Shown here: one piece after another, positions 36,612 through 46,391 of the stretch | Layout: every line of letters begins with the position of its first letter | Position numbering within the stretch: the stretch's first letter is position 1 | The notes under the pieces: model-generated | Database searches by the model: none | Seen by the model: only the letters and a program-made list of their open reading frames with translations | What the model was told of the DNA's origin: nothing | NCBI RefSeq assembly: GCF_002844555.1 | Contig: NZ_PJNI01000002.1 | Span: 62,001-126,000 of the forward strand | DNA from: Brumimicrobium salinarum | GTDB taxonomy: Bacteria; Bacteroidota; Bacteroidia; Flavobacteriales_D; Crocinitomicaceae | Direction of reading: 5' to 3' | DNA: 64,000 nt | Position numbers and translations under genes: made by a program

Positions 36612-39600
36612 TTATTTTTCGGTGTAAAACTGAATAGAAATTCCTTCGACTACTTCATTGATCTCAACACGATAAAAGCCTTTGGTTTCTAAAAACTTTT
36701 TTATTTCATCGATTGGAAAGGTGTGTTGTTTGTTTTCTAAAGTAAATGTATTGTCTTCCTTTAATTGACCTTCTAGGATTATTTTTCCAGCGACATAGTT
36801 TGAACCGGCTAAAATGCGTTGGGCTTTGGCGGAGATTTTAATTGTTTTTCCATCTTTGATAAAATCAAATTTGAGTGTTGCTTGACGAATATCAAAGCCA
36901 TAAAACTGTTTGACTTCAGCGGGCAATAAAGGTACATCGCTAAACCTCCCATTGGAAGGTCGAATATCTAATTCCGCTTTTTGAATTTCAATTTTCATCA
37001 AATTATTGATGATTCCTAATGGATAGCATGTGCTGTCTTCGTCAATAAAATCGATAGACTTAATGTCATTTTCGCTCACATCCATTCCTTTTGTTTCAAA
37101 ATGAATCGTGTAAGGTTTTTTATTTTGATCGACTAAAGGATTATTGTTCAAACTCACGCCAATTGTTTTGGTACTTAAATGGGCATGAAGTGTTCTGTCG
37201 GTTGAATAGCGATAATGGAAGTTACCTTTTATATTACTGATATAACCTTCCGTTTTACATGGAGTAAGATTAAACTTTAAAAATCCTGGTGCCGGATAAT
37301 GAAAAGCAAAGTCTTTGAACAAAAGCAATTTTAAACTTGTAAATCCAGCAGAGCGATTGTTGTCTGTTTGTAATCCCACATAGAAGATTTTGTCGTAATT
37401 AAAACTGTCAATGGGCACAATTGATTTGGGAATAAAATCTTTAATGTTTTCATACTCTTCAAAGTAGGAAAGACTTCCAGCATAACCTATGGAACCGCTT
37501 TGCAAAGTTGTGTCAATACAATTGCATGTATTATCTTTTTCTATGGGTTTTACGATTACAATGTGTCCATTTTTAAACTGACTCACTTCTGTTGTTCCGT
37601 CTGTTTTGTATTGAATCCATTGTCCGTGTCGATTTTTGTTTTTAAAATGGCCCAAAGTGAGTAGATTTCCGTTTTGATCAAGCCGTTTATAAACTCCATG
37701 TGTCAGCTTATTTTTGTTTTCATGAAGTGTTTTGAGTTGTCCGTTTTCAAAATAAGTTTTCACTTCGCCCAATCCAGTAGTTAGGTTATATCGGCGTTCC
37801 ACTTTGATTTGATTGTTTTCATAAAATTGACGTTCTAGCTGAATAGAATCGCTTTCGGTCAGCAAAATGTTATAACTAGAAGTGTCGCCATTCTTTCTAT
37901 AATAAGCATGACTATTGGTTTGGGAGTTTCGCCAGTATTTTAAGTTTCCATTTTCAAAATAATCAGCTTGATAAGTGAGTTGACCTAAACTGTCGTATTT
38001 CTTTGTTTCACGTAAATTTCCATTTTGTTGGTAACGATGGTTTTCTTTGATTTTGTGATTAGAGAAATACGTGGTTTTTTGTTTGTAAACTCCATCAATC
38101 GTTTTTTCTATCCATTCTCCAACAGGTTTTCCTAGTTTATATTCTTTATGGTAAATTGTATCACCATTAATGGGATTGTACATTAGCCAAACTCCATTGG
38201 GTAAACTGTCTTTAAAGGAGATTTCGAAAAATGGTGTTCCATCCGCATAATTCCATTTGTAAGTTCCATTTTTTAAGCCTTCTGTAATTAAAGCTTCTTT
38301 ATTCCAAGCTGGATTGTAATTTTCACCGACTTGCTTTGCAATGTTTTTGATTTCTTCATCTTCTATATTATTTCCTGTCGCTGAATAGATTTGAATCACT
38401 TCTCCTTTACTATTAAAATTAGCGGAAGCAGAATGAAAATCTGTGGCATTAAAGTGAACTTTTCTCAATTGTTGATTTCTAAAAAAATCATAGCCAAAAT
38501 AGGGACGAGAATGATTGAGATAATGAATAGATTTAATTTTCTTCGCTACCGAAGTTTCGATAAAAATGGCGTTGTCAACAGAAAATGTGCTTTGTTTCCC
38601 ATTTTTGTATTGGATACCGATGCTGTTCTCACCGTTTCCATACGAATGAAAAATATGTTTGAGCTGACCTTCTTCATTATAGGTTTTGTTCCACCCGATA
38701 TGAAATCTTCGTCTTCTCTTTGAATTGTAGAAATAGTCATAATCTTCTTTGATTTGACCATTTTCATAGTAGGTTTGATATTTGCCATCCAGTTCACCAT
38801 CGGTAAAATGCATTACTTTTTCTAAATTTCCATTTTCATAATACATTTTAGAAACACCATTTTTTTTGCCGTTTTTCCATTCAGTAGTGTAGCGTAATTC
38901 TCCATCTTTCCAAGATTTTTCTATTCCCGTTTGTTGAGCAACTCGTTTTCCGTCTTTAATAACAATTTCAAAATGACCTTCATAATTTTTTGTTCCATCA
39001 GCGTCAAAACGTTCTTCTAAACCAGTTTGTAAATTGTCTTTATAACGAATACGTTTGTTCAACTTTCCCGAATGATACGAGTAGAACTCAGCTATACCAT
39101 TCTTTTTATAATTCTCCCAAGTCTCCATCCGGTTTTTATAAATGACTTTTTCTCCGTCATTATTTCTTTTCTCTTGGAAGTAAACAATTTCTCCATCGTA
39201 AACATTATTGTAAACCTGGCTATCGGCTTTTATGGTTTCATAAAAAATGCCTTTACTATTGATTTTACCATTGGCAAAATATTGGGTGAAAGTTCCATGT
39301 TTTTTACCGTCTTTGTATTCTACTTCAGATTTCAACGCATTAGAATTGTAGTGATACTCTTTACATAATCCGTCTTTTTTACCGTTTTTGTATTGACAAT
39401 CAGAAGTTAGCTTTCCATTTCTGTAATATTTTACTGTTCCGTGTAAAACAGAGATTTTTTGAGCTATATTTCTTGTGTTTACCGGTTTTACTTCTTCGAG
39501 TTTCTGTTTTTGATTCTTATTTAAAGCCAAATATTGTGGGTTATCTATAATGATAAAATTCTCCTCACGTTGTAAATCTCCGGATTGAGAATAACTTAAC

Positions 39601-40154
39601 TTTCTTCCGATTTCTAAATCCTCTTTATACTGCCCTTTCGTTTGCAGTTGTCCGTTTTGAAAATATTGAGTGTAAGGTCCATCTTTTTTTCCTTCCTTAT
39701 AATTCAATCGTTCTTGAATACCTTTTCCATGAAAATAGCGTTCTACTTCGCCATGTAAAACAGAAACTCCTGAATCGGGTAGGGCTTTGTAGTGCATTAA
39801 GGCAATTAACTGCTTACTGTTCTGAATAAAAACTTCAACTTTTCCATCCAATAATCCATGTTTATAATGTGCAATGGATTTTACATCACCATTGTGATAG
39901 AAAAGTTGTTGTTCGCCGTGTATTTTTCCATTTTTAACTTCGGCAATTTCTAAAGTGTCTTTGTCTTTGCTGCGAATAATCCAGGTTTCTTTGTTGAATA
40001 GATTGCCTAAAAATGGCTTCTGCACAAGGGTGTCTGTTCCTAATATGTTTTTGTATTCCTGCCGCGGTAAACTATTTTGTTGGGCAATGGAAACAAGAGA
40101 GAACAATAGGAGGAAGGGAGAGAAGAGAATTATGTTTTGAAAATTGTTTTTCAT
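36612..40154 (-). CDS. Large secreted MORN-repeat (YwqK-like) protein
   Basis: The ATG at 40154 gives 1180 residues with a signal peptide ending LVSIAQ; a start 34 codons upstream has no such signal. Residues about 70-900 hold some 18-20 MORN-variant units of the pattern Y-x-NG-x-hK-x-x-x-x-YK-x-GKK-x-G, for example YFQNGQLQTKGQYKEDLEIG, YKNGKKDGLCKEYHY and YYENGNLEKVMHFTDGELDG. The last 280 residues are a different region with CNCIDTT. MORN-variant proteins are often named YwqK antitoxin, a label with little support. It is the first gene of a pair with the YD-repeat gene. Function unknown; probably periplasmic or surface-located. Confidence 0.8.
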   Translation of the reverse strand: MKNNFQNIILFSPFLLLFSLVSIAQQNSLPRQEYKNILGTDTLVQKPFLGNLFNKETWIIRSKDKDTLEIAEVKNGKIHGEQQLFYHNGDVKSIAHYKHGLLDGKVEVFIQNSKQLIALMHYKALPDSGVSVLHGEVERYFHGKGIQERLNYKEGKKDGPYTQYFQNGQLQTKGQYKEDLEIGRKLSYSQSGDLQREENFIIIDNPQYLALNKNQKQKLEEVKPVNTRNIAQKISVLHGTVKYYRNGKLTSDCQYKNGKKDGLCKEYHYNSNALKSEVEYKDGKKHGTFTQYFANGKINSKGIFYETIKADSQVYNNVYDGEIVYFQEKRNNDGEKVIYKNRMETWENYKKNGIAEFYSYHSGKLNKRIRYKDNLQTGLEERFDADGTKNYEGHFEIVIKDGKRVAQQTGIEKSWKDGELRYTTEWKNGKKNGVSKMYYENGNLEKVMHFTDGELDGKYQTYYENGQIKEDYDYFYNSKRRRRFHIGWNKTYNEEGQLKHIFHSYGNGENSIGIQYKNGKQSTFSVDNAIFIETSVAKKIKSIHYLNHSRPYFGYDFFRNQQLRKVHFNATDFHSASANFNSKGEVIQIYSATGNNIEDEEIKNIAKQVGENYNPAWNKEALITEGLKNGTYKWNYADGTPFFEISFKDSLPNGVWLMYNPINGDTIYHKEYKLGKPVGEWIEKTIDGVYKQKTTYFSNHKIKENHRYQQNGNLRETKKYDSLGQLTYQADYFENGNLKYWRNSQTNSHAYYRKNGDTSSYNILLTESDSIQLERQFYENNQIKVERRYNLTTGLGEVKTYFENGQLKTLHENKNKLTHGVYKRLDQNGNLLTLGHFKNKNRHGQWIQYKTDGTTEVSQFKNGHIVIVKPIEKDNTCNCIDTTLQSGSIGYAGSLSYFEEYENIKDFIPKSIVPIDSFNYDKIFYVGLQTDNNRSAGFTSLKLLLFKDFAFHYPAPGFLKFNLTPCKTEGYISNIKGNFHYRYSTDRTLHAHLSTKTIGVSLNNNPLVDQNKKPYTIHFETKGMDVSENDIKSIDFIDEDSTCYPLGIINNLMKIEIQKAELDIRPSNGRFSDVPLLPAEVKQFYGFDIRQATLKFDFIKDGKTIKISAKAQRILAGSNYVAGKIILEGQLKEDNTFTLENKQHTFPIDEIKKFLETKGFYRVEINEVVEGISIQFYTEK

Positions 40155-40269
40155 ATTGAGTTTAATTGAACTGAAAGTTAAGATAAAAATATCGACTTTT
40201 AATCTACTGTTGTGTTGTATTTGAAATGCGTACAGTTGTGGATGGAATAGGTTCAAATTTATGCTGGAT

Positions 40270-40301
40270 TTGTTTTTTTATTCTGATTTTCATTATCTTT
40301 A
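40270..40301 (+). promoter_or_regulatory. Candidate promoter of the RAYT gene
   Basis: TTG at 40270-40272 and TATCTTTA at 40294-40301 fit the -33/-7 pattern with 21 bases between, one mismatch in the -7 element. The ATG follows at 40324. Confidence 0.4.
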
Positions 40302-40323
40302 GTTAAATCCTAAATCAAAAAAA

Positions 40324-40821
40324 ATGAAAAATTCAAAATTGCCTCAACGAAAAAATATTCGTTTAGAAGGTTATGATTACGGTTCTAGTGGGTATTACTT
40401 TGTGACTATAAATTCTAGAGAATTCAGACATACCTTTGGAAGTATCGAAAATAAAGTAATGTATTTAAGTCCTTTGGGAGAAATTATTGTGGAGGAATGG
40501 GAGTTTACAGGTGAATTGCGTCAAAATGTTAAACTTCATGAGTATGTGGTCATGCCAGATCATTTTCATGCGATTATTGAAATAAGATATTCACGTAATA
40601 AAAATAATATACCAGGTGAATTTAAAGCATCCAAACATACTTTATCTTCTATTATTAGAGCGTTTAAAGCATCGGTGACTAAGCGCAATATTAAAATGAA
40701 TCCAGGGGATACCAAAAGCGTTTGGCATAATAGATTTCATGATAGAATTATTAGAAATAATCGAGAGCTCCAAAATAAAAAGAGATATGTTTTGAATAAT
40801 GTGAAAGATTGGAAGGGATGA
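40324..40821 (+). CDS. REP-associated tyrosine transposase (RAYT, Y1_Tnp)
   Basis: The 165-residue protein has the RAYT start (LPQRKNIRLEGYDY and GYYFVTINSREFRHTFG), the metal-binding motif VVMPDHFHAIIEI (H-x-H in the P-D-H-F-H form) and the C-terminal KSVWHNRFHDRII with a likely catalytic tyrosine in RYVLNN. RAYTs are single-strand DNA transposases of the IS200/IS605 superfamily that are domesticated and spread REP palindromes. The gene is not flanked by IS ends, but a long palindrome lies 66 bases after it. A candidate promoter lies just before it. Confidence 0.85.
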   Translation: MKNSKLPQRKNIRLEGYDYGSSGYYFVTINSREFRHTFGSIENKVMYLSPLGEIIVEEWEFTGELRQNVKLHEYVVMPDHFHAIIEIRYSRNKNNIPGEFKASKHTLSSIIRAFKASVTKRNIKMNPGDTKSVWHNRFHDRIIRNNRELQNKKRYVLNNVKDWKG

Positions 40822-40887
40822 TGAAGCTGGGGCGGAGGAGGTTAGCATTTTTTATTAATTGAGCAATTGTGTAGATGATTGCCGTGG

Positions 40888-40936
40888 GCAAATGAGCGTG
40901 CGGACGTTTGCCAAACGTCCGTACAGCGCTCATTGC
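40888..40936. repeat. Long palindrome after the RAYT gene (REP-like)
   Basis: CGGACGTTT (40901-40909) and AAACGTCCG (40913-40921) are perfect complements around a three-base loop; AATGAGCG (40891-40898) and CGCTCATT (40927-40934) form an outer stem with short unpaired flanks. A palindrome of this kind just after a RAYT gene is the expected form of its REP target. The 305-base gap 40822-41126 holds this and the terminator at 41071. Confidence 0.75.
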
Positions 40937-41070
40937 TTCAATAAATATTTCTCCATTGTTAATTTCAGCTTCATTAATAGTATTGCTGAATTAATAAATA
41001 ATGCTTTTCCGAGTATTGTTGATTAATATTTCATTTTTAGAAAAATGCAATTCTTATTTTTATTATCCAT

Positions 41071-41103
41071 AAAAAAAGGCGCTCCATTTGAAGTGCCTTT
41101 TCA
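41071..41103 (-). terminator. Terminator of the 2-oxoacid dehydrogenase E1 gene
   Basis: AAAGGCGCT and AGTGCCTTT form a nine-pair stem (one G-T pair) with a seven-base loop. On the minus strand the stem is followed by seven T. It lies 24 bases after the stop codon of the E1 gene. Confidence 0.75.
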
Positions 41104-41126
41104 TTAATCTATACTTTAACTATTTA

Positions 41127-43580
41127 TTAATCCAAAAAAGAAGGAAACTCTTTTGGATTTGCCTCATTCATAATTTTATATGCAGCTGCATAAATATCAT
41201 CGATATTTGGTTTAGAGAAATAATCTCCATCTGTTCCATAGGCTGGTCGATGGTCGTTTGCACTTACCGTTACTGGCTCGCTGTCCAATAAGTAATATGC
41301 TTTTTGCTTCACTAAAATCTGATCTAAAATATAGGCAGACGCTCCACTAGAAACATCTTCGTCAACAATCATTAATCGACTCGTTTTTTCCAAAGATTTA
41401 GAAATGTCGTGGTTTAAATCGAAAGGCAATAAAGTTTGAACGTCAATTAATTCAACACTAATTCCTGCCTTTTCTAATTCTTTGACTGCTTCTGCGGCAA
41501 TGTTAAAAGTTGAACCATAACTAACTAAAGTTAGATCACTACCTTCTTTAACAATATCCACCTTACCGAGTTGTGTTTTGAATTCTCCCAAATTCGTTGG
41601 AATAGCTTCTTTAACACGGTAACCATTTAATGGCTCAATAACCAATGCAGGCTCATCAGCTTCAATTAAAGTATTATACATTCCAGCCGCTTGTGTCATA
41701 TTTCTAGGAACACAAACGTGAACTCCTCGGGCGGCGTTAATGATCATTCCCATTGGACTTCCAGAGTGCCAGATTCCTTCCAAACGATGTCCACGTGTAC
41801 GGATTATTAAAGGTGCTTTTTGACCTCCTTTAGTTCTGTATTGAATTGTAGCTAAATCATCAGAAATAACCTGAATAGCATACAGTAAGTAATCTAAGTA
41901 TTGTATTTCTGCAATAGGACGTAATCCACGAAGTGCCATTCCTATTCCCTGACCGATAATTGTGTTTTCACGAATTCCTGTGTCAGAAACTCTTAACTCA
42001 CCATACTTTTCTTGCATACCTTCCATGGATTGGTTTACACCACCAATCTTACCGGTATCTTCACCAAAAGTGATGATTTCTGGATGCTTTTCAAAAAGTT
42101 TGTCGAAATTGTTTTTCAAAATTACACGTCCGTCTTCAACTTTTTCATCGTCACCATACGTTGGTGCAAGCGCCTCTATATTGGTCACTGCATATTCAGA
42201 AGATGAATAGAGATGAGAACCGTATCTCGCTTTGTTTTCTTCTAACTTTCCTTTATACCAATTGATTAATTGCGTTCGAGATTCGCTATTCTCGCCACGT
42301 ACTAATCGCAACACTTTATTTACAACGTTAAACACATCCTTGCGAATAGGTTCGTATGCATTCTCTAAATCTTCAATTTCCTTTGAAATAAAGTTGCTAT
42401 TATCACTATCTTTTGCAACATTTTTCATCAATTGAATCGCAGCGTTAAAATCTGCGCCAACTCCCTTTCTAAAGTCGCTCCACGCGGCTTTTTTGTCTGC
42501 TAAAACTTCTTTCTTGGCTTCTTTTTGAATTTGGTCTAATTCTTCTTCTGAAGCAATAGTCTCTCCGTTTTCACCTTTAAAGTTGATGATAAACGATTTG
42601 AATTTAGCAATTGCGTCGAAGTCTTTTTCCCATTGCATGCGTTCTTCAGACTTATATCTTTCATGCGATCCGGAAGTAGAATGACCTTGTGGTTGATTTA
42701 CCTCTTCAACATGAACCAATACAGGAATGTGTTCTTCACGAGCTAATTTTACAGCTTTTTCATAAGTTGCGCACAAATGAGGATAATCCCAACCTTTAGT
42801 TGTAAATATCTCAAATCCTTTCTTTTCGTCTGTTCGTTGAAAACCTGAAAGGGCTTCTGAAATACTTTCTTTTATGGTTTGGTATTTTTTAGAAACAGAA
42901 ATTCCATAACCATCATCCCAAACTGACATTACCATAGGAACTTGTAAAACTCCAGCTGCGTTCATTGTTTCCCAAAACTGACCTTCAGAAGTACTCGCAT
43001 CTCCAATTGTTCCGAAAGCTACTTCGTTTCCGTTATTTGAAAAAGAACTGAACTTCTCTATGTTCTTTAGTTCATCATGATTTCTATATACTTTTGAGGC
43101 TTGTGCTAAACCTAATAACCTTGACATTTGACCAGCGGTAGGAGAGATGTCTGCGGAACTATTTTTTTGTTCCATCAAGTTTTTCCATTCTCCGTTTTCA
43201 TCTATATTCCGTGTAGCATAATGTCCACCCATTTGTCGTCCCCCTGATGCAGGTTCTAAACTTTCATCAGTTTCAGCGTACAATGCAGCGAAATACTGTT
43301 GAACATTCAACTGGTTTATAGCCATCATGATGGTTTGATCACGGTAATATCCAGATCTAAAATCACCATCTTTAAATTGTTTGGCTAATGCTATTTGAGC
43401 GACCTCTTTACCGTCGCCAAAGATACCAAACTTTGCTTTTCCAGTTAATACTTCACGACGACCAAGTAAAGAGGCTTCTCGTGAAATGTTGGCTAATCTA
43501 AAATCTGATAGAACCTCTTTTTTGAAGTCCTCGAAATTTATTTTATTTGATTCCTTTTTAGGGAGTGTTGCTTTGGACAT
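41127..43580 (-). CDS. 2-oxoacid dehydrogenase E1, fused alpha and beta subunits
   Basis: The ATG at 43580 (MSKATLPKKE) gives 817 residues; an upstream TTG adds only seven. The alpha half has GHYATRNIDENGEWKN, the thiamine-diphosphate motif GTIGDASTSEGQFWETMNAA and SVWDDGYGISVSKKY. The beta half has the conserved GEDTGKIGGVNQSMEGMQEK, DTGIRENTIIGQGIGMAL, RTRGHRLEGIWHSGSPMG and VDVQTLLPFD. This fused E1 is typical for Bacteroidota and decarboxylates branched-chain 2-oxoacids or pyruvate; the exact substrate is not decided by the sequence. It is transcribed alone, with a terminator downstream. Confidence 0.9.
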   Translation of the reverse strand: MSKATLPKKESNKINFEDFKKEVLSDFRLANISREASLLGRREVLTGKAKFGIFGDGKEVAQIALAKQFKDGDFRSGYYRDQTIMMAINQLNVQQYFAALYAETDESLEPASGGRQMGGHYATRNIDENGEWKNLMEQKNSSADISPTAGQMSRLLGLAQASKVYRNHDELKNIEKFSSFSNNGNEVAFGTIGDASTSEGQFWETMNAAGVLQVPMVMSVWDDGYGISVSKKYQTIKESISEALSGFQRTDEKKGFEIFTTKGWDYPHLCATYEKAVKLAREEHIPVLVHVEEVNQPQGHSTSGSHERYKSEERMQWEKDFDAIAKFKSFIINFKGENGETIASEEELDQIQKEAKKEVLADKKAAWSDFRKGVGADFNAAIQLMKNVAKDSDNSNFISKEIEDLENAYEPIRKDVFNVVNKVLRLVRGENSESRTQLINWYKGKLEENKARYGSHLYSSSEYAVTNIEALAPTYGDDEKVEDGRVILKNNFDKLFEKHPEIITFGEDTGKIGGVNQSMEGMQEKYGELRVSDTGIRENTIIGQGIGMALRGLRPIAEIQYLDYLLYAIQVISDDLATIQYRTKGGQKAPLIIRTRGHRLEGIWHSGSPMGMIINAARGVHVCVPRNMTQAAGMYNTLIEADEPALVIEPLNGYRVKEAIPTNLGEFKTQLGKVDIVKEGSDLTLVSYGSTFNIAAEAVKELEKAGISVELIDVQTLLPFDLNHDISKSLEKTSRLMIVDEDVSSGASAYILDQILVKQKAYYLLDSEPVTVSANDHRPAYGTDGDYFSKPNIDDIYAAAYKIMNEANPKEFPSFLD

Positions 43581-43650
43581 AAGATAAAAATTTGAAGGCA
43601 AATATAAGGATATTTTTTCGTTAAAGCGAACGAAAGTAGGAGTGTTTAGA

Positions 43651-43900
43651 TTAATCCCGTATTATTCATGAACACGAAGTCTCAGCGAAGCTAATTTAAT
43701 TTTAAATCTATTCTAGGCACAAGACCCAAAAGTAATATATGCATATTTCGAAGGGCTTGTAACGACGAATAGATCAAAATCTTTCAAAAACCGAAGTACC
43801 CAAAAATGGGGTTCTTAAAACTTCCCAAAGAACCACTTAAAGACTTGATTTAAAAATATTAACAATTATAAAGATTAAGATTGTTGAATAATTCGGATAA
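43651..43900 (+). mobile_element. MITE-like non-autonomous repeat, copy A
   Basis: This 250-base non-coding stretch is similar along most of its length to 63664-63900 in inverted orientation, for example TAGGCACAAG, TATATGCATATTTC, GGGCTTGTAACGAC and GGGGTTCTTAAAA. Its ends are near-complementary (TTAATCCCGTATTATTCA and, inverted, TTATCCGAATTATTCA). It contains no gene and carries a 21-base segment (about 43671-43691) absent from copy B. The remaining gap to 44104 shows nothing else. Confidence 0.75.
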
Positions 43901-44104
43901 TTAAGCTTTGTGGGTTTAAAGGCGATGAATAACAACATCTATATCTAACGGTTTGTCAGATTTTGAAAGGTAGCAAATGTGTTCTGCTCGTTTTCACATT
44001 CACCATTAACTGACCTTAAAAGCGACTTGTATTACAATTGATCACAATTTAAATTGTAAATAATTATGCAACAGCTGAAAAGAATTGAACCAATGAACAG
44101 ACGA

Positions 44105-45217
44105 CTATCGTTTTTTACGTTTCTTCTTCTTTTTCTTTCCATTTAAATTAGAAAAACTTACTCCTTTATGGTTAGATGGTGGTGTTTTAATCGTGTTTCT
44201 TTCTTTTCTACGTGTTGATTTTTTGTTTTTCTTTTCGTCATTCAAATCATCAGGAGTAACAGCTTGATGTGCTCCTCCATCCAATGGAGAATTTGGATCT
44301 GTTGGGTCAATCCACTGACTTTTTGCAGGAATAGTTATCACCGTGTCTTTTTCTGAATCATAAGCTTTTAAATTCACTTGGTCTTCTTTGGATTTGTTTA
44401 CAGCAATAATGTCTTCGTGCAATATCCATTGTTTTCCATTCCATTCGTAAGCATCATAAGACATATCAGGAACATAAAACTCTCTAAATTCTTTTAATCC
44501 CGGAGATTCTGGTGTAAGGTGATCAAATACTATTTTGTTTCTTTTATTATCAAAGCGAAGAGACATTGTTGCTTTATTAGAATGTTCAAAAATTACACGT
44601 TTTGCTCTACCTTGCTGAACTTCAAATAAAGGATATCCAAAATTTGGTATTTTTCCAGTAAAGTAAAGAACATCTATAAGTTTAATTGAACTTCTTTGAT
44701 CATTAGCGTCGTATCCTAAAAGTGTGTAATAGGTTCTGTTTCTACGTTGAACGTCTATAATGTCATAATAAAGCGCACCATACCAATTTTCATGTGTTAC
44801 GGTCTCATGCTGTATCATACCGAAATGTTGTGGCTTCCGATTTAACTCTGTAACATACATGCGGTTTCTACGTTCATCTTTCTTCATAACGAAGGCAAAA
44901 TAATCATGCATTAAATCTTCATACTGAACATTCCATGAAATAACCCTTACCAATTCATCATCCGACTTTATTTTTCCAACAGTTTTAAGTGCTTTAAATG
45001 GAAAATCAAATGCGCCTTCGATGTTTAGTGTTTTTTTGAATAAGGTTTTGAACTTTTCGTTAACCTTTTTTAGTTCTTCATCACCTTTTGTGGTCCTTAA
45101 CTCTGAAAGAAGGTTATTTAACTCAACTTCTTTTTCGCGCAGTTGTGTATAATTTTTTTGTCCTACAATTTGTAAGGCAATGAGAAAAATAAAAGTAATG
45201 GAAATAATATATTTCAT
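44105..45217 (-). CDS. Secreted protein with polybasic tail, unknown
   Basis: The 370-residue protein has a signal peptide ending LQIVGQ. An N-terminal coiled coil leads into a beta-rich middle with GALYYDIIDVQRRNRTYYTL and FVPDMSYDAYEWNGKQW-like segments. Its last 50 residues are very basic (KKNKKSTRRKERN, ending KKKKKKRKKR). I recall similar proteins as hypotheticals in Flavobacteria. The beta-rich centre may form a small domain that reads other surface material; this is a guess. It is flanked by an MITE-like repeat downstream and a terminator hairpin upstream. Confidence 0.7.
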   Translation of the reverse strand: MKYIISITFIFLIALQIVGQKNYTQLREKEVELNNLLSELRTTKGDEELKKVNEKFKTLFKKTLNIEGAFDFPFKALKTVGKIKSDDELVRVISWNVQYEDLMHDYFAFVMKKDERRNRMYVTELNRKPQHFGMIQHETVTHENWYGALYYDIIDVQRRNRTYYTLLGYDANDQRSSIKLIDVLYFTGKIPNFGYPLFEVQQGRAKRVIFEHSNKATMSLRFDNKRNKIVFDHLTPESPGLKEFREFYVPDMSYDAYEWNGKQWILHEDIIAVNKSKEDQVNLKAYDSEKDTVITIPAKSQWIDPTDPNSPLDGGAHQAVTPDDLNDEKKNKKSTRRKERNTIKTPPSNHKGVSFSNLNGKKKKKKRKKR

Positions 45218-45401
45218 AGTCTTATAACGTTTGCTTTTCGTCTTTGTTACACAATCTTAATACCAACCCAAAATATCATAAATTTTCTTTTTACAAAAAT
45301 GGTTGTTTAATGTCAATATAAGTAAGATTATTTAGAATAAAAAAGTTGTTGTTAAAATGATGAACTCAAATGTAAGTACTCTTCGTTCATGAGACCAAAG
45401 C

Positions 45402-45436
45402 AAAAGAGAAGAAAAAACTGCCTTTTCTTCTCTTTT
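45402..45436 (-). terminator. Terminator of the 3-hydroxyacyl-CoA dehydrogenase gene
   Basis: AAAAGAGAAGAAAA (45402-45415) is perfectly complementary to 45423-45436, a 14-pair stem with a seven-base loop. On the minus strand the 3' arm is T-rich. It lies 61 bases after the stop codon at 45498. Confidence 0.75.
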
Positions 45437-45497
45437 GTTCTATTTCAAACTTAAATGGTTGAAAAATTAATGATAATTAACTGAAGTAATGTTTTGC

Positions 45498-46391
45498 TTA
45501 CTTCTTAAAGTTATCAGCAACAATAAGTTCTTTTGTTTTGTGCGACCAATCATAGAAACCTTCCCCAGACTTCACACCTTTCTTACCTGCTGCGACCATA
45601 TTTATCAATAGCGGACAAGGTGCATATTTATCATTACCTAATCCATTGTAAAGAACTTCCATAATGGCCAAGCAAACATCTAAACCAATAAAATCTGCTA
45701 ATTGTAAAGGTCCCATTGGATGCGCCATACCTAGTTTCATGACAGTGTCAATTTCTTCAACTCCAGCAACACCTTCGTTTAGTGTAATTATTGCTTCGTT
45801 AATCATTGGCATTAATATACGATTGGCTACAAAACCAGGATAATCATTAACCTCAACAGGTGTCTTCTTTAATGATTTTGAAGTTTCCATGATTAAGTTT
45901 GTGACTTCATCAGAAGTAGAATAACCACGTATAATTTCAACCAATTTCATTACTGGAACTGGATTCATGAAATGCATTCCAATTACTTTCTCTGGACGAG
46001 AAGTTACTGCCGCAATTTTCGTGATTGAAATGGATGAAGTGTTGGTAGCTAAAATAGCTTCAGGTTTTGCGGCTTTGTCTAATTGTTCAAAAATCTTGTA
46101 TTTTAAGTCTTCGTTTTCTGTTGCCGCCTCGACAATTAAATCAGCTGTTTTAACACCTTCTTCTGTTGAAGTAAAAGTACTCAATCGACTTAAAGTTGAA
46201 GTCTTATCATCAGCACTAATTTTTTCTTTGCTTACCATGCGATCAAGATTCTTCTCAATCGTTGCCATTCCTTTATCTAGAGAATCCTGTGAGATATCAA
46301 CTAATGATACTTCATATCCAAATTGAGCAAAAACATGAGCAATTCCATTTCCCATTGTTCCGGCACCTATTACTGCTACTTTTTTTATCAT
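45498..46391 (-). CDS. hbd: 3-hydroxybutyryl-CoA dehydrogenase
   Basis: The 297-residue enzyme oxidises 3-hydroxyacyl-CoA with NAD(P). It has the N-terminal Rossmann motif VIGAGTMGNGIAHVFAQFGY, then ATNTSSISITKIA with the catalytic serine region, GMHFMNPVPVMKLVEIIRG with the catalytic histidine, and the C-terminal domain with DYPGFVANRILMPMINEAI. Length and order are normal. It may serve fatty-acid breakdown or polyhydroxybutyrate-type metabolism; no other gene of such a pathway is adjacent. Confidence 0.92.
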   Translation of the reverse strand: MIKKVAVIGAGTMGNGIAHVFAQFGYEVSLVDISQDSLDKGMATIEKNLDRMVSKEKISADDKTSTLSRLSTFTSTEEGVKTADLIVEAATENEDLKYKIFEQLDKAAKPEAILATNTSSISITKIAAVTSRPEKVIGMHFMNPVPVMKLVEIIRGYSTSDEVTNLIMETSKSLKKTPVEVNDYPGFVANRILMPMINEAIITLNEGVAGVEEIDTVMKLGMAHPMGPLQLADFIGLDVCLAIMEVLYNGLGNDKYAPCPLLINMVAAGKKGVKSGEGFYDWSHKTKELIVADNFKK

